A stretch of DNA of 64,000 bases from Paludibacter sp. (lineage in GTDB: Bacteria; Bacteroidota; Bacteroidia; Bacteroidales; Paludibacteraceae): the NCBI GenBank assembly GCA_023666945.1, contig JAMPAY010000012.1, positions 1 through 64,000 on the forward strand, written 5' to 3'. A program made the translations under genes and the position numbers. The notes below the pieces were generated by a model, which saw only the letters and a list, made by a program, of their open reading frames with translations, had not been told where the DNA came from and made no database searches. This document shows positions 1 through 7,066 of this stretch, one piece after another. Positions within the stretch are counted from its first letter, which is position 1. Each line of letters begins with the position of its first letter.

Positions 1-437
1 CTGCCGAGAACGTAGTTCCATCGGCATACTGCTGTACTTCTGCAGTAGAGTAGGTTATTCTAACTGATGCACTCAAAACAACCTATACGGGTTTTTTCGC
101 TAAGCTGAACCGTACGGTGTCAGTGGGCATATAAAAATATAAAATATATAAAAATATATAAAAATCGAGAGGGTATGCCCACATTCTTACAAAGAATGGC
201 AAAAGAATAAGAATAGTTCAAACACACGACAATATCGGGTATAGTGTCGCCCTACGCTAAAGACGGGCGAGACGCCAAGCGTCGGGGGACATTTAGCACG
301 GACTACACTACGTGTATTCCTTTACCTAACGGTGTAAAACGCTCGACTACGTCTCACTCTATGTAGAAAGTCCAAAGGGTAACCGATAAACGATTACCCT
401 TCTTCTACATTTTCATAAGGTAACGGCAAAGCCGTTG
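1..437. other. phage non-coding region rich in hairpins
   Basis: No credible gene is seen here. Several inverted repeats are visible. GTGGGCATA (123-131) pairs with TATGCCCAC (174-182) around a loop of almost only A and T. GACGC pairs with GCGTC at about 270-283. ATGTAGAA (from 360) pairs with TTCTACAT (to 411) around an inner GGGTAA/TTACCC stem. AACGGC pairs with GCCGTT at 422-436, just after the last phage ORF. In single-stranded DNA phages such hairpins are typical of the replication origin, packaging signal and terminator. Which one does what cannot be told from sequence. Confidence 0.5.
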
Positions 438-563
438 TTACTTAAAGAAAGTACTAACAGTACTCAAAATTAAAGCAAATACTATTAACACAAGCATAAA
501 AGCCAACAAAGACCAACCTAAAAGGCGACAAAGTTGTTTTATTTTACGAATATATTCTTCCAT
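438..563 (-). CDS. 41-aa single-span membrane peptide of the phage
   Basis: This short ORF begins 15 nt downstream of the pilot-protein stop and in the same direction. It has a charged, basic N-terminus (MEEYIRKIKQLCRLLG) followed by about 20 hydrophobic residues (residues 18-38) and a short polar tail ending FFK. The layout is that of a type II single-span membrane peptide. The hairpin at 422-436 follows its stop as a likely transcript end. Its position after the structural genes and its membrane character suggest a lysis or membrane-association role, but nothing in the sequence proves this. The coding call rests on position, start codon and the clean hydrophobic pattern; chance origin remains possible. 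Confidence 0.5.
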   Translation of the reverse strand: MEEYIRKIKQLCRLLGWSLLAFMLVLIVFALILSTVSTFFK

Positions 564-578
564 AACGCAAAAGTAATA

Positions 579-1745
579 CTATTTTGCAATATTAGCAAGG
601 AATTGCAAAATAGGACCTATAAGAGGAATATGATCCAATACATTATTAGCATCATCGCACCACTCAAAGAAAGCATCTAAACCATCAGATTCATAAGACA
701 ATTTAGTATATTTACTTTTCTTCCAACCTATATGCCGCTTAACAAGAAGTTCATATTCACGTACTTGCTCCTCTATAAAAGAGTTAGCAAGCCGCGTTTC
801 TTCAAGAGTTAAAGAATCTTTCCAATTTTTACGAGACACAGGATCTACCAAACGATTATACATTTCTTTAGCAGTATCTAATTCAACTTGAGAAAGTTTA
901 TGCTCATCAGCATACTTTTGCATCTCAGCATTAAAACGCTCCTGATCATGCTTATTTAAATTATTCTGTGTAACAGTTTGAGATTTTACAAGACCAGTTT
1001 CAGCATTAGTTTTTTTAATACCTGCAGCAGTATCGGCAGCAATAATATTACCATTCTCATCAACTGCAGTACCATGACGGAATTTTTCAAGAGCCATTTC
1101 AATATTGCCTTGTGTTATTGCAAGTTTACGCTTGAAAAGATAATCCATAATTTGCAATTGAGTTTCATGATCAAATTGATTTAACTGAGTTTCCAAAGTT
1201 AAAGCACGGTCAAGAGCTTTTTCCTTACTTTCTTGTTCACGAGCTTCCCTACGAGCTTGCCTTGCATCATCTATCTGAGTTATTAGATTCTGTTTATCAG
1301 CCTCCATCTGCAATTTCTGCAGTTTTTCTGCGTTAGCAAATTGTTCACGCATTTGACCAGTATTACCAAAGTCTTTGCCAATGGAGGACAATATTTCAGA
1401 CGCATTTTGAAAGCCTTCATCAGACACTTGAGCAGCTTGAACTTGAGCAGTATTCACAGGGGCGGGGGTATAAACCCCGCCTCCTTGTAATGCACTTAAT
1501 GCACCTGCCTTAGACATACCAGCAGCACGCATAAGATTTACCTGATTAGTTGCCTTACTACGATTATACGCTTTTTCTGACTCAGCAGCCTGAGCGACAT
1601 TAGATTCACGAGCAAGAGCGATATTAGTATCATTTGCATCCTGTTGTAATTCCTTATTTGTCTTATTACTGACAATATTAGAGGCAACAGAGGTACCAAC
1701 ACCTGCAAGGCCGAGAGCCAACATTATCCACAAAAAAGGAGTCAT
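579..1745 (-). CDS. microvirus DNA pilot (minor spike) protein VP2
   Basis: This 388-aa protein sits directly downstream of the capsid gene (1 nt gap), the usual position of VP2. The N-terminus is a hydrophobic stretch (LWIMLALGLAGVGTSVAS, about residues 5-22) rich in small residues. It is followed by a Gln/Ala/Glu-rich, probably helical middle (residues 30-250) containing the pilot-protein signature of an NxxRAAGMSKAGA segment near residue 75. Charged heptad-like stretches around residues 130-220 fit the coiled-coil tube formed by pilot proteins such as phiX174 H, which conduct DNA into the host. The C-terminus has another hydrophobic segment. The family call is supported by context and composition more than by strict motifs. 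Confidence 0.82.
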   Translation of the reverse strand: MTPFLWIMLALGLAGVGTSVASNIVSNKTNKELQQDANDTNIALARESNVAQAAESEKAYNRSKATNQVNLMRAAGMSKAGALSALQGGGVYTPAPVNTAQVQAAQVSDEGFQNASEILSSIGKDFGNTGQMREQFANAEKLQKLQMEADKQNLITQIDDARQARREAREQESKEKALDRALTLETQLNQFDHETQLQIMDYLFKRKLAITQGNIEMALEKFRHGTAVDENGNIIAADTAAGIKKTNAETGLVKSQTVTQNNLNKHDQERFNAEMQKYADEHKLSQVELDTAKEMYNRLVDPVSRKNWKDSLTLEETRLANSFIEEQVREYELLVKRHIGWKKSKYTKLSYESDGLDAFFEWCDDANNVLDHIPLIGPILQFLANIAK

Positions 1746-1746
1746 A

Positions 1747-3723
1747 TTATACAGTCATAGAGGGCACAGGCAAAGCATGTTCTACAGCTTGTGCGTGGTG
1801 AATATCAAACCAGAACGTAGGAGATGATAACGAGTCGGACACAAACATATCCAAACGAGGGTGACAGTGAACAAACTGATAATTTAATGTAGGATAGTTA
1901 TTCCGAGAGGACGTACCATACGGAGAGAACTTACGAGAGAATGTATAGATATCCATTTCATCCAACAATTCACCGTGAATTTCATCTTGTTTACTTTTGT
2001 AGTCATAGTATCTACCTTGATAGCCGAACACATTTTGCACAGACATGAATAATTCATCCAAATTCAACGACGATAAATCAAGACCTGTATCCATTAGTTC
2101 ACGAACGTAAACGGCATCCATACCTATCTGTGCGAACTCAGGCCAAGCGTAATCAAACTTATCCATACGGACAAACTTACGGTCAGTACCATAGCCATAC
2201 GACAATTCAGGCATAACAGAGAACAACGAGATTATAAAACCATGCTCTTCGACAAATCTATTCATCTTCATACCATTAAAATAGCCGTAGGCGTTAGCAG
2301 CCTTATCACCTGCAATACTTTGAGCAGTGGTAGTATTATTAGTGATAGTATCCAAACGAACAAGAGTAGATTCACCGCTTATATACTCAGGGAGTTGAAG
2401 ACGAGCGTCAGAACTACGAACTTTCCAGTGTGTCCATAAGCTATCCTGAGGACGATTACCATAGATTAAAGCTTTCTGCAACCATTTCTGCATACGTTGA
2501 GCACGATTTAACATATCTAAAGAGAATCCCTCGGAATGTCCGGATAAAACACTTTCCGTACCTTGTACACCTTGAAGATAGCGAGTAGGTAATTCAACTT
2601 TCGTACCATCAGTAAGAGTATACGACACAACATCCATACCTTGAACTTTAGCATTTTCAGCATCAAGAACAGTTTCAGGAGAGAAATTACCAAGGCGAGT
2701 CATATTCTTAGTACCTGTAGAAATGATATTATCAGTTCTCACAACCATCGAGCCAGTACCTGTATTAGTCAACGCAGTAGTAAATGTATCCTTACTCCAA
2801 CATCTATAGCGAGGAATGAGGAGGCAAACGATTTCCGTATCAGTAACAGTATCTTCAACAGAGGGTTCAAAAGCATCGGTCTCAAGTAATTGATCACGAT
2901 AGTACCAATACCATACACAATAGTTAGCACGAATAGGCAAGAAATTGATAACAGAATTAGAGAGTATAGTAGGCATTTCGCTCGTATCCCAGACGTTAGG
3001 AAATGAAATACTACCTTGAGATAGATTACTATAATAATAATAGTAAGAATACAAGTAATACAACACAAAAAAATCCTTACGAGACAAAATAGTACAGTTC
3101 AACATATCCAAAGTACTACCAATACCAACAATAGGTTTAATAGCATCATAAACAGAAAGCAGCATACTCACAAAACTACTATTAAAATAGAACGGCATCT
3201 GAGTACTATTTATATCAGCATACGAATAAAAATATTGTGTCAAGAAATCACGCAAATCATACGTAATAGTGTCCAAATCCTCAGGGAATGTAAAAGCGGG
3301 GTCAGCATTAGAACGACTTGAAAGAGGTGTAAAAACAATATTGTAGCCGTCATACACACGAACTGTTTCCCTATATGTAGTACGATAACTACTTGAACGA
3401 GGTTTTTTATACGCCGAAGTACCTACGAGAGAAGCACCAGGATGGTCATTTAACCACTCCGCAGCAGCAGCATCAGTGTTAAAACTATACTCTTTATTTT
3501 CCAAATGGTAGGCAGTATTAGTATAAGCGAAGATAGGGAGTACCTCAAAAGCAGTAGCAGAACCATCATCATAGAACTTGTAACCGGAATCGAAATACGT
3601 ATCTATATTCAGAAACATATTTTCAAGAACCTGAAGAACCTCATCGTATAGATCTTTCATACCATACTTATTTAAGAAAGATGAGTGCAGTATATTAGTA
3701 ATTTGAGTAGGTAGGGAGAGCAT
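1747..3723 (-). CDS. microvirus major capsid protein VP1 (F protein)
   Basis: About 658 aa from the first ATG; the open frame extends 6 codons further to a TTG at 3741. Capsid landmarks are visible: FLPIRANYCVWYWYYRDQ matches the conserved LPxRAYxxIWxxxxRDQ block, CWSKDTFTTAL follows at the usual distance, and EEHGFIISLFSVMPE with DKFDYAWPEFAQIG and VFGYQGRYYDYK form the conserved C-terminal third. It forms the T=1 shell. The N-terminal part is unusual: the common VDEVLPGDTF-like motif is not seen, and the frame opens inside another ORF (3695-3865). Either the gene has an overlapping upstream partner or its true N-terminus lies in that other frame. Downstream, the pilot gene starts 1 nt after the stop. 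Confidence 0.88.
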   Translation of the reverse strand: MLSLPTQITNILHSSFLNKYGMKDLYDEVLQVLENMFLNIDTYFDSGYKFYDDGSATAFEVLPIFAYTNTAYHLENKEYSFNTDAAAAEWLNDHPGASLVGTSAYKKPRSSSYRTTYRETVRVYDGYNIVFTPLSSRSNADPAFTFPEDLDTITYDLRDFLTQYFYSYADINSTQMPFYFNSSFVSMLLSVYDAIKPIVGIGSTLDMLNCTILSRKDFFVLYYLYSYYYYYSNLSQGSISFPNVWDTSEMPTILSNSVINFLPIRANYCVWYWYYRDQLLETDAFEPSVEDTVTDTEIVCLLIPRYRCWSKDTFTTALTNTGTGSMVVRTDNIISTGTKNMTRLGNFSPETVLDAENAKVQGMDVVSYTLTDGTKVELPTRYLQGVQGTESVLSGHSEGFSLDMLNRAQRMQKWLQKALIYGNRPQDSLWTHWKVRSSDARLQLPEYISGESTLVRLDTITNNTTTAQSIAGDKAANAYGYFNGMKMNRFVEEHGFIISLFSVMPELSYGYGTDRKFVRMDKFDYAWPEFAQIGMDAVYVRELMDTGLDLSSLNLDELFMSVQNVFGYQGRYYDYKSKQDEIHGELLDEMDIYTFSRKFSPYGTSSRNNYPTLNYQFVHCHPRLDMFVSDSLSSPTFWFDIHHAQAVEHALPVPSMTV

Positions 3724-3865
3724 CACCACGCATAGCAGCAAGGAACATCTGCATACCTGTTAGTGCAAAAGATGGGTCTGTTTCCGATGGCAACGAAGAC
3801 AAGGAAGAGTGAACGAAAGAGACGGCTCGAGGAATAAAGCGTTCTCTGAATTGATTACGAGTCAT
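3695..3865 (-). CDS. 56-aa ORF overlapping the capsid-gene start (possible frameshifted capsid N-terminus)
   Basis: This ORF starts 10 nt after the replication-initiator stop and ends inside the capsid gene, in a different frame. It reads MTRNQFRERFIPRAVSF..., then a Ser-rich middle, then GMQMFLAAMRGDALPTYSNY. Without it there would be a gap of about 150 nt between two tightly packed phage genes. Two readings are possible. It may be a separate small protein whose translation is coupled to the capsid gene by the overlap. Or it may be the real capsid N-terminus, separated from the rest by a frameshift (programmed, mutational or sequencing error). No family is recognised. Confidence 0.5.
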   Translation of the reverse strand: MTRNQFRERFIPRAVSFVHSSLSSLPSETDPSFALTGMQMFLAAMRGDALPTYSNY

Positions 3866-3875
3866 AAAATTAAAA

Positions 3876-5378
3876 TTAAAATAAAGTTTTAGTCTTATTA
3901 TATATTTCTTGATTATGTTTACGAATCAAGAGTACATTATTATATACCTGATTTAGTTGTTTCTTATATTCTTCCATAGTACCATAATGAGACAAAACAT
4001 AGTCACGAAACTCCATCTCATTAGCCTCACGAAATTGCTCAAAAGGCTTAAGAATATATTTTACAAGATTACTATACATCTGCTCCATTTGATTTAGGAC
4101 ATTTATCACAGATACAGAGTGTATATATTCATACTTACGAGTATGTCGATTATATTTGTAGCACTCATACATAGGCACATCCATTAAAGGAGTATCTACA
4201 CCTACATTTAAAAGATAATACACATTATCTACTACATCATAGAAATCTAAAGATCCGAATACTTTTGTACGGAGGCGGGAGGGTATAACTTCTTTTCTAT
4301 TTCCACACACCAAGCCTGTAACATCTTCGTAACACGCAATAGTAGTGCAAAAGTCCATGACATAGGAGAAGAGTGAGAAAGTACAAGACGGTGAACACGG
4401 AGTACCATTTTTTTCAGATAAGCGAACAAACGGGCAAATAGACTGTTTGACCTTACGCGTAAAGAAGCGAGGGAATACAAGGTCTTGTCCATGTACTCCA
4501 AATATGCGCAAGTATCCTCTTTGAAACTTTGGAAGGAATTCCGATAGGTAAGCAGAACCAATAGCAGGCGACTTAGAGCAGCACATAAAGGAGCTATTAT
4601 CCCGTATATAGTCCTTAAAAGTGTAATCCTCAGGGTCTTTATACTCTGGTATATCCTCTTCATCAGGATTATACACTTGTTCCATAAAAGCGATTCGATT
4701 TTCAATCGCAAATTTTTCCTTACATTTTTCATAAAGTTTATAGTGATATTTTAGAGTTGGTATTTTCATGAAATCGAAATCTTTATATAGATACTTACAC
4801 ACATATCTATAGGCTGTCATCTCATCAAGACCATTTTTTTTACTATTCTCTTTGACGTCCTCAAAATCAACATGACCAAAAGACCAAGAGGCTTGAAATT
4901 GTTCAGGAGTAATAGCTTCATTTGTCCATACTATTGCATGGTAATGCGGACGACCGTAATTATGTCCATATTCACCGACAAGCATATACTGTAACTTTAC
5001 ACCTGTATTTTTACGTAGTTTTTTCCAATATAGTTGAGTATGTCGTTTACACAGAGTTAAAGGAGATAGAAGATATTTACCTTCCTTATTGATTGTATGT
5101 CTGACACAATGCAAGTCATCTATACTTGCAGCGTCATCACGAAGCAAACGCTCCATTCTCGAGGAACTATAGGTTAGAGTGATGAAATAAGTATACGTAC
5201 TATACATACTCTGAAGAGTCATACGAGTAATCCACTCACTTACACGAGTATTTCTACAATGTAAACAATGTCCGCAGGGTACCTCACGAGTTTCCTGTAT
5301 ATGTGTTACAGGGTTTACAAGTTGTATCTTTACAGGAGAAACACAATGTCCGTAGATATACTTTATATCTAAATTCAT
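3876..5378 (-). CDS. microvirus replication initiator (VP4, HUH endonuclease)
   Basis: A 500-aa rolling-circle replication protein that nicks the origin strand of the double-stranded replicative form. Near the N-terminus is the conserved cysteine cluster VPCGHCLHCR (about residues 34-43), typical of microvirus VP4. The HUH-type metal-binding motif is PHYHAIVW at about residue 145, and the catalytic tyrosine motif YRYVCKYLYK lies about 50 residues later, with the Tyr/Lys spacing of the superfamily. It is longer than gokushovirus VP4 (around 300 aa); the C-terminal 250 residues are not recognised. The start overlaps the stop of the upstream 74-aa ORF by ATGA, indicating translational coupling. 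Confidence 0.9.
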   Translation of the reverse strand: MNLDIKYIYGHCVSPVKIQLVNPVTHIQETREVPCGHCLHCRNTRVSEWITRMTLQSMYSTYTYFITLTYSSSRMERLLRDDAASIDDLHCVRHTINKEGKYLLSPLTLCKRHTQLYWKKLRKNTGVKLQYMLVGEYGHNYGRPHYHAIVWTNEAITPEQFQASWSFGHVDFEDVKENSKKNGLDEMTAYRYVCKYLYKDFDFMKIPTLKYHYKLYEKCKEKFAIENRIAFMEQVYNPDEEDIPEYKDPEDYTFKDYIRDNSSFMCCSKSPAIGSAYLSEFLPKFQRGYLRIFGVHGQDLVFPRFFTRKVKQSICPFVRLSEKNGTPCSPSCTFSLFSYVMDFCTTIACYEDVTGLVCGNRKEVIPSRLRTKVFGSLDFYDVVDNVYYLLNVGVDTPLMDVPMYECYKYNRHTRKYEYIHSVSVINVLNQMEQMYSNLVKYILKPFEQFREANEMEFRDYVLSHYGTMEEYKKQLNQVYNNVLLIRKHNQEIYNKTKTLF

Positions 5379-5599
5379 GAACGTTGAGAATATCTTACAA
5401 TTATATTACCATGTTTATCATAGAATGCATTACGGCATATAGTTTCCGTGCGCAAACGAAAAGAGGTATATTTACCGTTAACGAGGTATTCGTAGATGCC
5501 GGGATACTCATACTTTAGACTATGAAAGCCAAGGTCATCAAGACGCATATAATCGTCAGAATTGACACACTTGAAATAGACATATTTGAAACTATTCAT
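5375..5599 (-). CDS. small phage protein, first gene of the microvirus transcript
   Basis: A 74-aa protein rich in Tyr, Phe and Asn, with no recognised domain and no membrane segment. It lies between the phage promoter (5623-5630) and the replication initiator, with which it shares an ATGA overlap, so the two are probably translated together. The position upstream of VP4 suggests an early function, for example in replication or host takeover, but no residue pattern supports a specific role. The start ATG at 5599 lies about 17 nt from the predicted transcript start, which leaves room for only a short leader and supports this start. Confidence 0.65.
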   Translation of the reverse strand: MNSFKYVYFKCVNSDDYMRLDDLGFHSLKYEYPGIYEYLVNGKYTSFRLRTETICRNAFYDKHGNIIVRYSQRS

Positions 5600-5622
5600 A
5601 ACTATGAAAATTGATTACAGCG

Positions 5623-5630
5623 CAAATATA
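5623..5630 (-). promoter_or_regulatory. phage operon promoter, -7 box
   Basis: On the minus strand the sequence reads TATATTTG, a full match to the Bacteroidota -7 consensus TAnnTTTG. It lies 24 nt upstream of the first phage ORF and can drive the whole leftward phage gene set. It sits next to the dif-like site. Confidence 0.6.
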
Positions 5631-5637
5631 ATACTTA

Positions 5638-5665
5638 TTCTTACAGAATTGGTATTATGTAAAAT
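5638..5665. other. dif-like XerCD site, candidate right attachment site
   Basis: TTATGTAAAAT at 5655-5665 differs by one base from the Escherichia coli XerD arm TTATGTTAAAT. A 6-bp spacer and an 11-bp left arm (TTCTTACAGAA) precede it; that arm matches the XerC consensus poorly. The site lies exactly between the phage promoter and the host operon terminator, where an attachment site is expected. The second copy would lie left of the window. Confidence 0.4.
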
Positions 5666-5694
5666 AGAAGTATAATATACATCAAAAAGAAAAA

Positions 5695-5740
5695 AATGTA
5701 TAAGATAGATTACCACAAGGGCGACCCTATCTTATACATT
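5695..5740. terminator. bidirectional terminator hairpin between prophage and host operon
   Basis: AATGTATAAGATAG (5695-5708) pairs perfectly with CTATCTTATACATT (5727-5740) around an 18-nt loop. Run in the minus direction the stem is followed by a long T tract (the A-rich 5683-5694), so it terminates the leftward host operon ending at 5819. Confidence 0.75.
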
Positions 5741-5818
5741 TTCTATTGGAACCATTTAGGTAAGACTTCAACTCCCCCTACTTTCAATCTCCTGTAGTAT
5801 AAAAAACTAAAAAAATGT

Positions 5819-6100
5819 TTATAAGTTCAGATACTCTTTAAGTGTTTCGACATATTCCACAAAAGCCTTGCGACCTTGTACGGTAACTTGGCATACCGTT
5901 CGAGGTTTCTTGCCTACAAATACTTTCAGCATAGAAATATATCCGGCGGATGAGAGTTTGTCAAGTTGAACACTTAGATTACCTGCGGTAGCATCAGTCT
6001 TCTCTTTGAGGTAAACGAAATCCGCCTCGTCAACATTCATAAGTATTGACATAACCGCAAGACGGAGTTGAGAATGCAACAGCGGATCAAGTTCTTTCAT
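5819..6100 (-). CDS. winged-helix transcriptional regulator (MarR/ArsR-like, HTH_34 type)
   Basis: A 93-aa single-domain DNA-binding protein. Helices and wing can be followed: LRLAVMSILMNVDEADFVYLK, then the recognition region TDATAGNLSVQLDKLSSAGY, then the wing KVFVGKKPRTVCQVTVQGR and a final helix VEYVETLKEYL. This is the layout of short regulators that repress by binding as dimers. It is the second gene of a two-gene operon, overlapping the membrane-protein gene by ATGA. Two identical-core palindromes around the operon promoter (6757-6852) are its likely operators, implying autoregulation. No ligand-binding residues are visible, so the signal is unknown; the partner membrane protein may supply it. 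Confidence 0.85.
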   Translation of the reverse strand: MKELDPLLHSQLRLAVMSILMNVDEADFVYLKEKTDATAGNLSVQLDKLSSAGYISMLKVFVGKKPRTVCQVTVQGRKAFVEYVETLKEYLNL

Positions 6101-6726
6101 AAATTATTTTTCGCTTTATAGTTGATTACATGCCCCGGAATAATCATCATACAGATGTAAGCCCCAATAAATAAAGGCATCACCCATGCGGCGGTCAGTG
6201 CAACTCCCCCTGCGATGCAGCAAGTCAAAATTATCCCCACTAAAAATCCGATTGCTCCACCCCACATATAGGATGATTCATTGAGCACTATGCCATTTGC
6301 AATTTCAGCAAACGGGACAATAATTAGAGCGAATACAAACATGGCACTCCAAGCGTCTACCCCACATGTAACCAAAAGACCAAGGCACACAAATGAACAA
6401 ACGATTGCACTCCAACCTACAATAGCCCATAATTGAGATATGATTTTGTCGGTATAGTTTTTTACTCCTTTCTTTATATTTTTCTTTTTTGCCATAACCG
6501 GAGTTACTATTCCCCCAATTATCCAAATGAGAAACCACAGCCATTGTACTGCCGGATGGTGAGTTAGCGCAAGCAATAGCCATACTAACACACTAATCCC
6601 AAGGGTAAGATACCCCCACATAAGCATTATATTTCCTTCTCCGAGATTATAACGCTCTTTTGTGCGAGCAATCATAGAGGTGATAATTTCGAGACTCTCC
6701 CTCTCATTGATTTTCTTGTCTTCCAT
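6097..6726 (-). CDS. multi-span inner-membrane protein paired with the winged-helix regulator
   Basis: A 209-aa protein with a soluble N-terminal stretch of about 35 residues (ESLEIITSMIARTKERYNLGEG) and then roughly six hydrophobic segments grouped as two pairs and a final pair (about 38-58, 62-80, 96-125, 130-145, 150-175, 180-200). The short cytoplasmic head followed by a membrane domain is common in Bacteroidota genes placed before an HTH_34 regulator, where the pair may sense membrane or envelope state. No catalytic motif is seen. It is the first gene after the promoter at 6825-6832 and its stop overlaps the start of the regulator gene. Function unknown. Confidence 0.75.
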   Translation of the reverse strand: MEDKKINERESLEIITSMIARTKERYNLGEGNIMLMWGYLTLGISVLVWLLLALTHHPAVQWLWFLIWIIGGIVTPVMAKKKNIKKGVKNYTDKIISQLWAIVGWSAIVCSFVCLGLLVTCGVDAWSAMFVFALIIVPFAEIANGIVLNESSYMWGGAIGFLVGIILTCCIAGGVALTAAWVMPLFIGAYICMMIIPGHVINYKAKNNL

Positions 6727-6756
6727 ATTAAATGAGTATTATAAAATTTATAAATA

Positions 6757-6852
6757 GGTTTATAATATAAACCATTAGCATCTAAAATAAAGAGTGGCCG
6801 CGCGCACCTCTCTTATTTCGTCTGCAAAGATAATATAGTTTATAATATAAAC
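6757..6852 (-). promoter_or_regulatory. promoter with two palindromic operators of the 6726-5819 operon
   Basis: GGTTTATAATATAAACC at 6757-6773 is a perfect palindrome (8+1+8). The same core, GTTTATAATATAAAC, recurs at 6838-6852. Between them is a minus-strand -7 box TATCTTTG (6825-6832). The upstream copy covers the -33/-7 spacer and the other lies in the leader, with centres 80 bp apart. This suits repression by a dimeric regulator, possibly with DNA looping. The product at 5819-6100 is the obvious candidate binder. The rest of 6853-7030 is AT-rich with nothing else recognised. Confidence 0.65.
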
Positions 6853-7030
6853 CAAATTATTGAGTAACTTTTTTAGACCATAAATAACGAAACGACATAA
6901 ATGCCGTTGTTACCAACTATACAACTAATCAACACAATAAACATAGAGAAAAAAATCATACTACATATAAAAGACTCTTTTATATAGTATGTTATATTAC
7001 GAATTTCTTGTATATATTACGAAGAAACAT

Positions 7031-7038
7031 TACTTTTG
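7031..7038 (+). promoter_or_regulatory. promoter -7 box of the AspT-like transporter gene
   Basis: TACTTTTG matches TAnnTTTG and lies 28 nt before the start codon, leaving a short leader. Confidence 0.65.
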
Positions 7039-7066
7039 CAGCCTTTTTGATAAAGAATAATCAGAC

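Larger units (their letters stand above)
1..5665 (-). mobile_element. integrated microvirus (Microviridae, Alpavirinae-like) prophage, left edge outside window
   Basis: A compact block of leftward genes encodes the microvirus hallmark proteins in order: HUH replication initiator, major capsid protein, DNA pilot protein, with a hairpin-rich non-coding region at the downstream end. The total of about 5.6 kb fits a microvirus genome, usually 4.5-6.5 kb. The right edge abuts a bacterial operon terminator (5695-5740), so the element is in the chromosome unless the contig is chimeric. A dif-like half-site at 5638-5665 suggests integration by host XerCD, as proposed for Bacteroidetes microvirus prophages; no integrase gene is present. 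The left junction and second attachment copy are not visible, so completeness cannot be judged. Family assignment is strong; the Alpavirinae label is inferred from host and gene content. Confidence 0.85.

Noticed and set aside
1..86. Open minus-strand frame running off the left edge (ASVRITYSTAEVQQYADGTT...)
   Set aside because: It is only about 28 codons long before a stop and has no ATG or ribosome-binding site; a second minus frame is also open there, so chance is likely. It could still be the end of a host gene.
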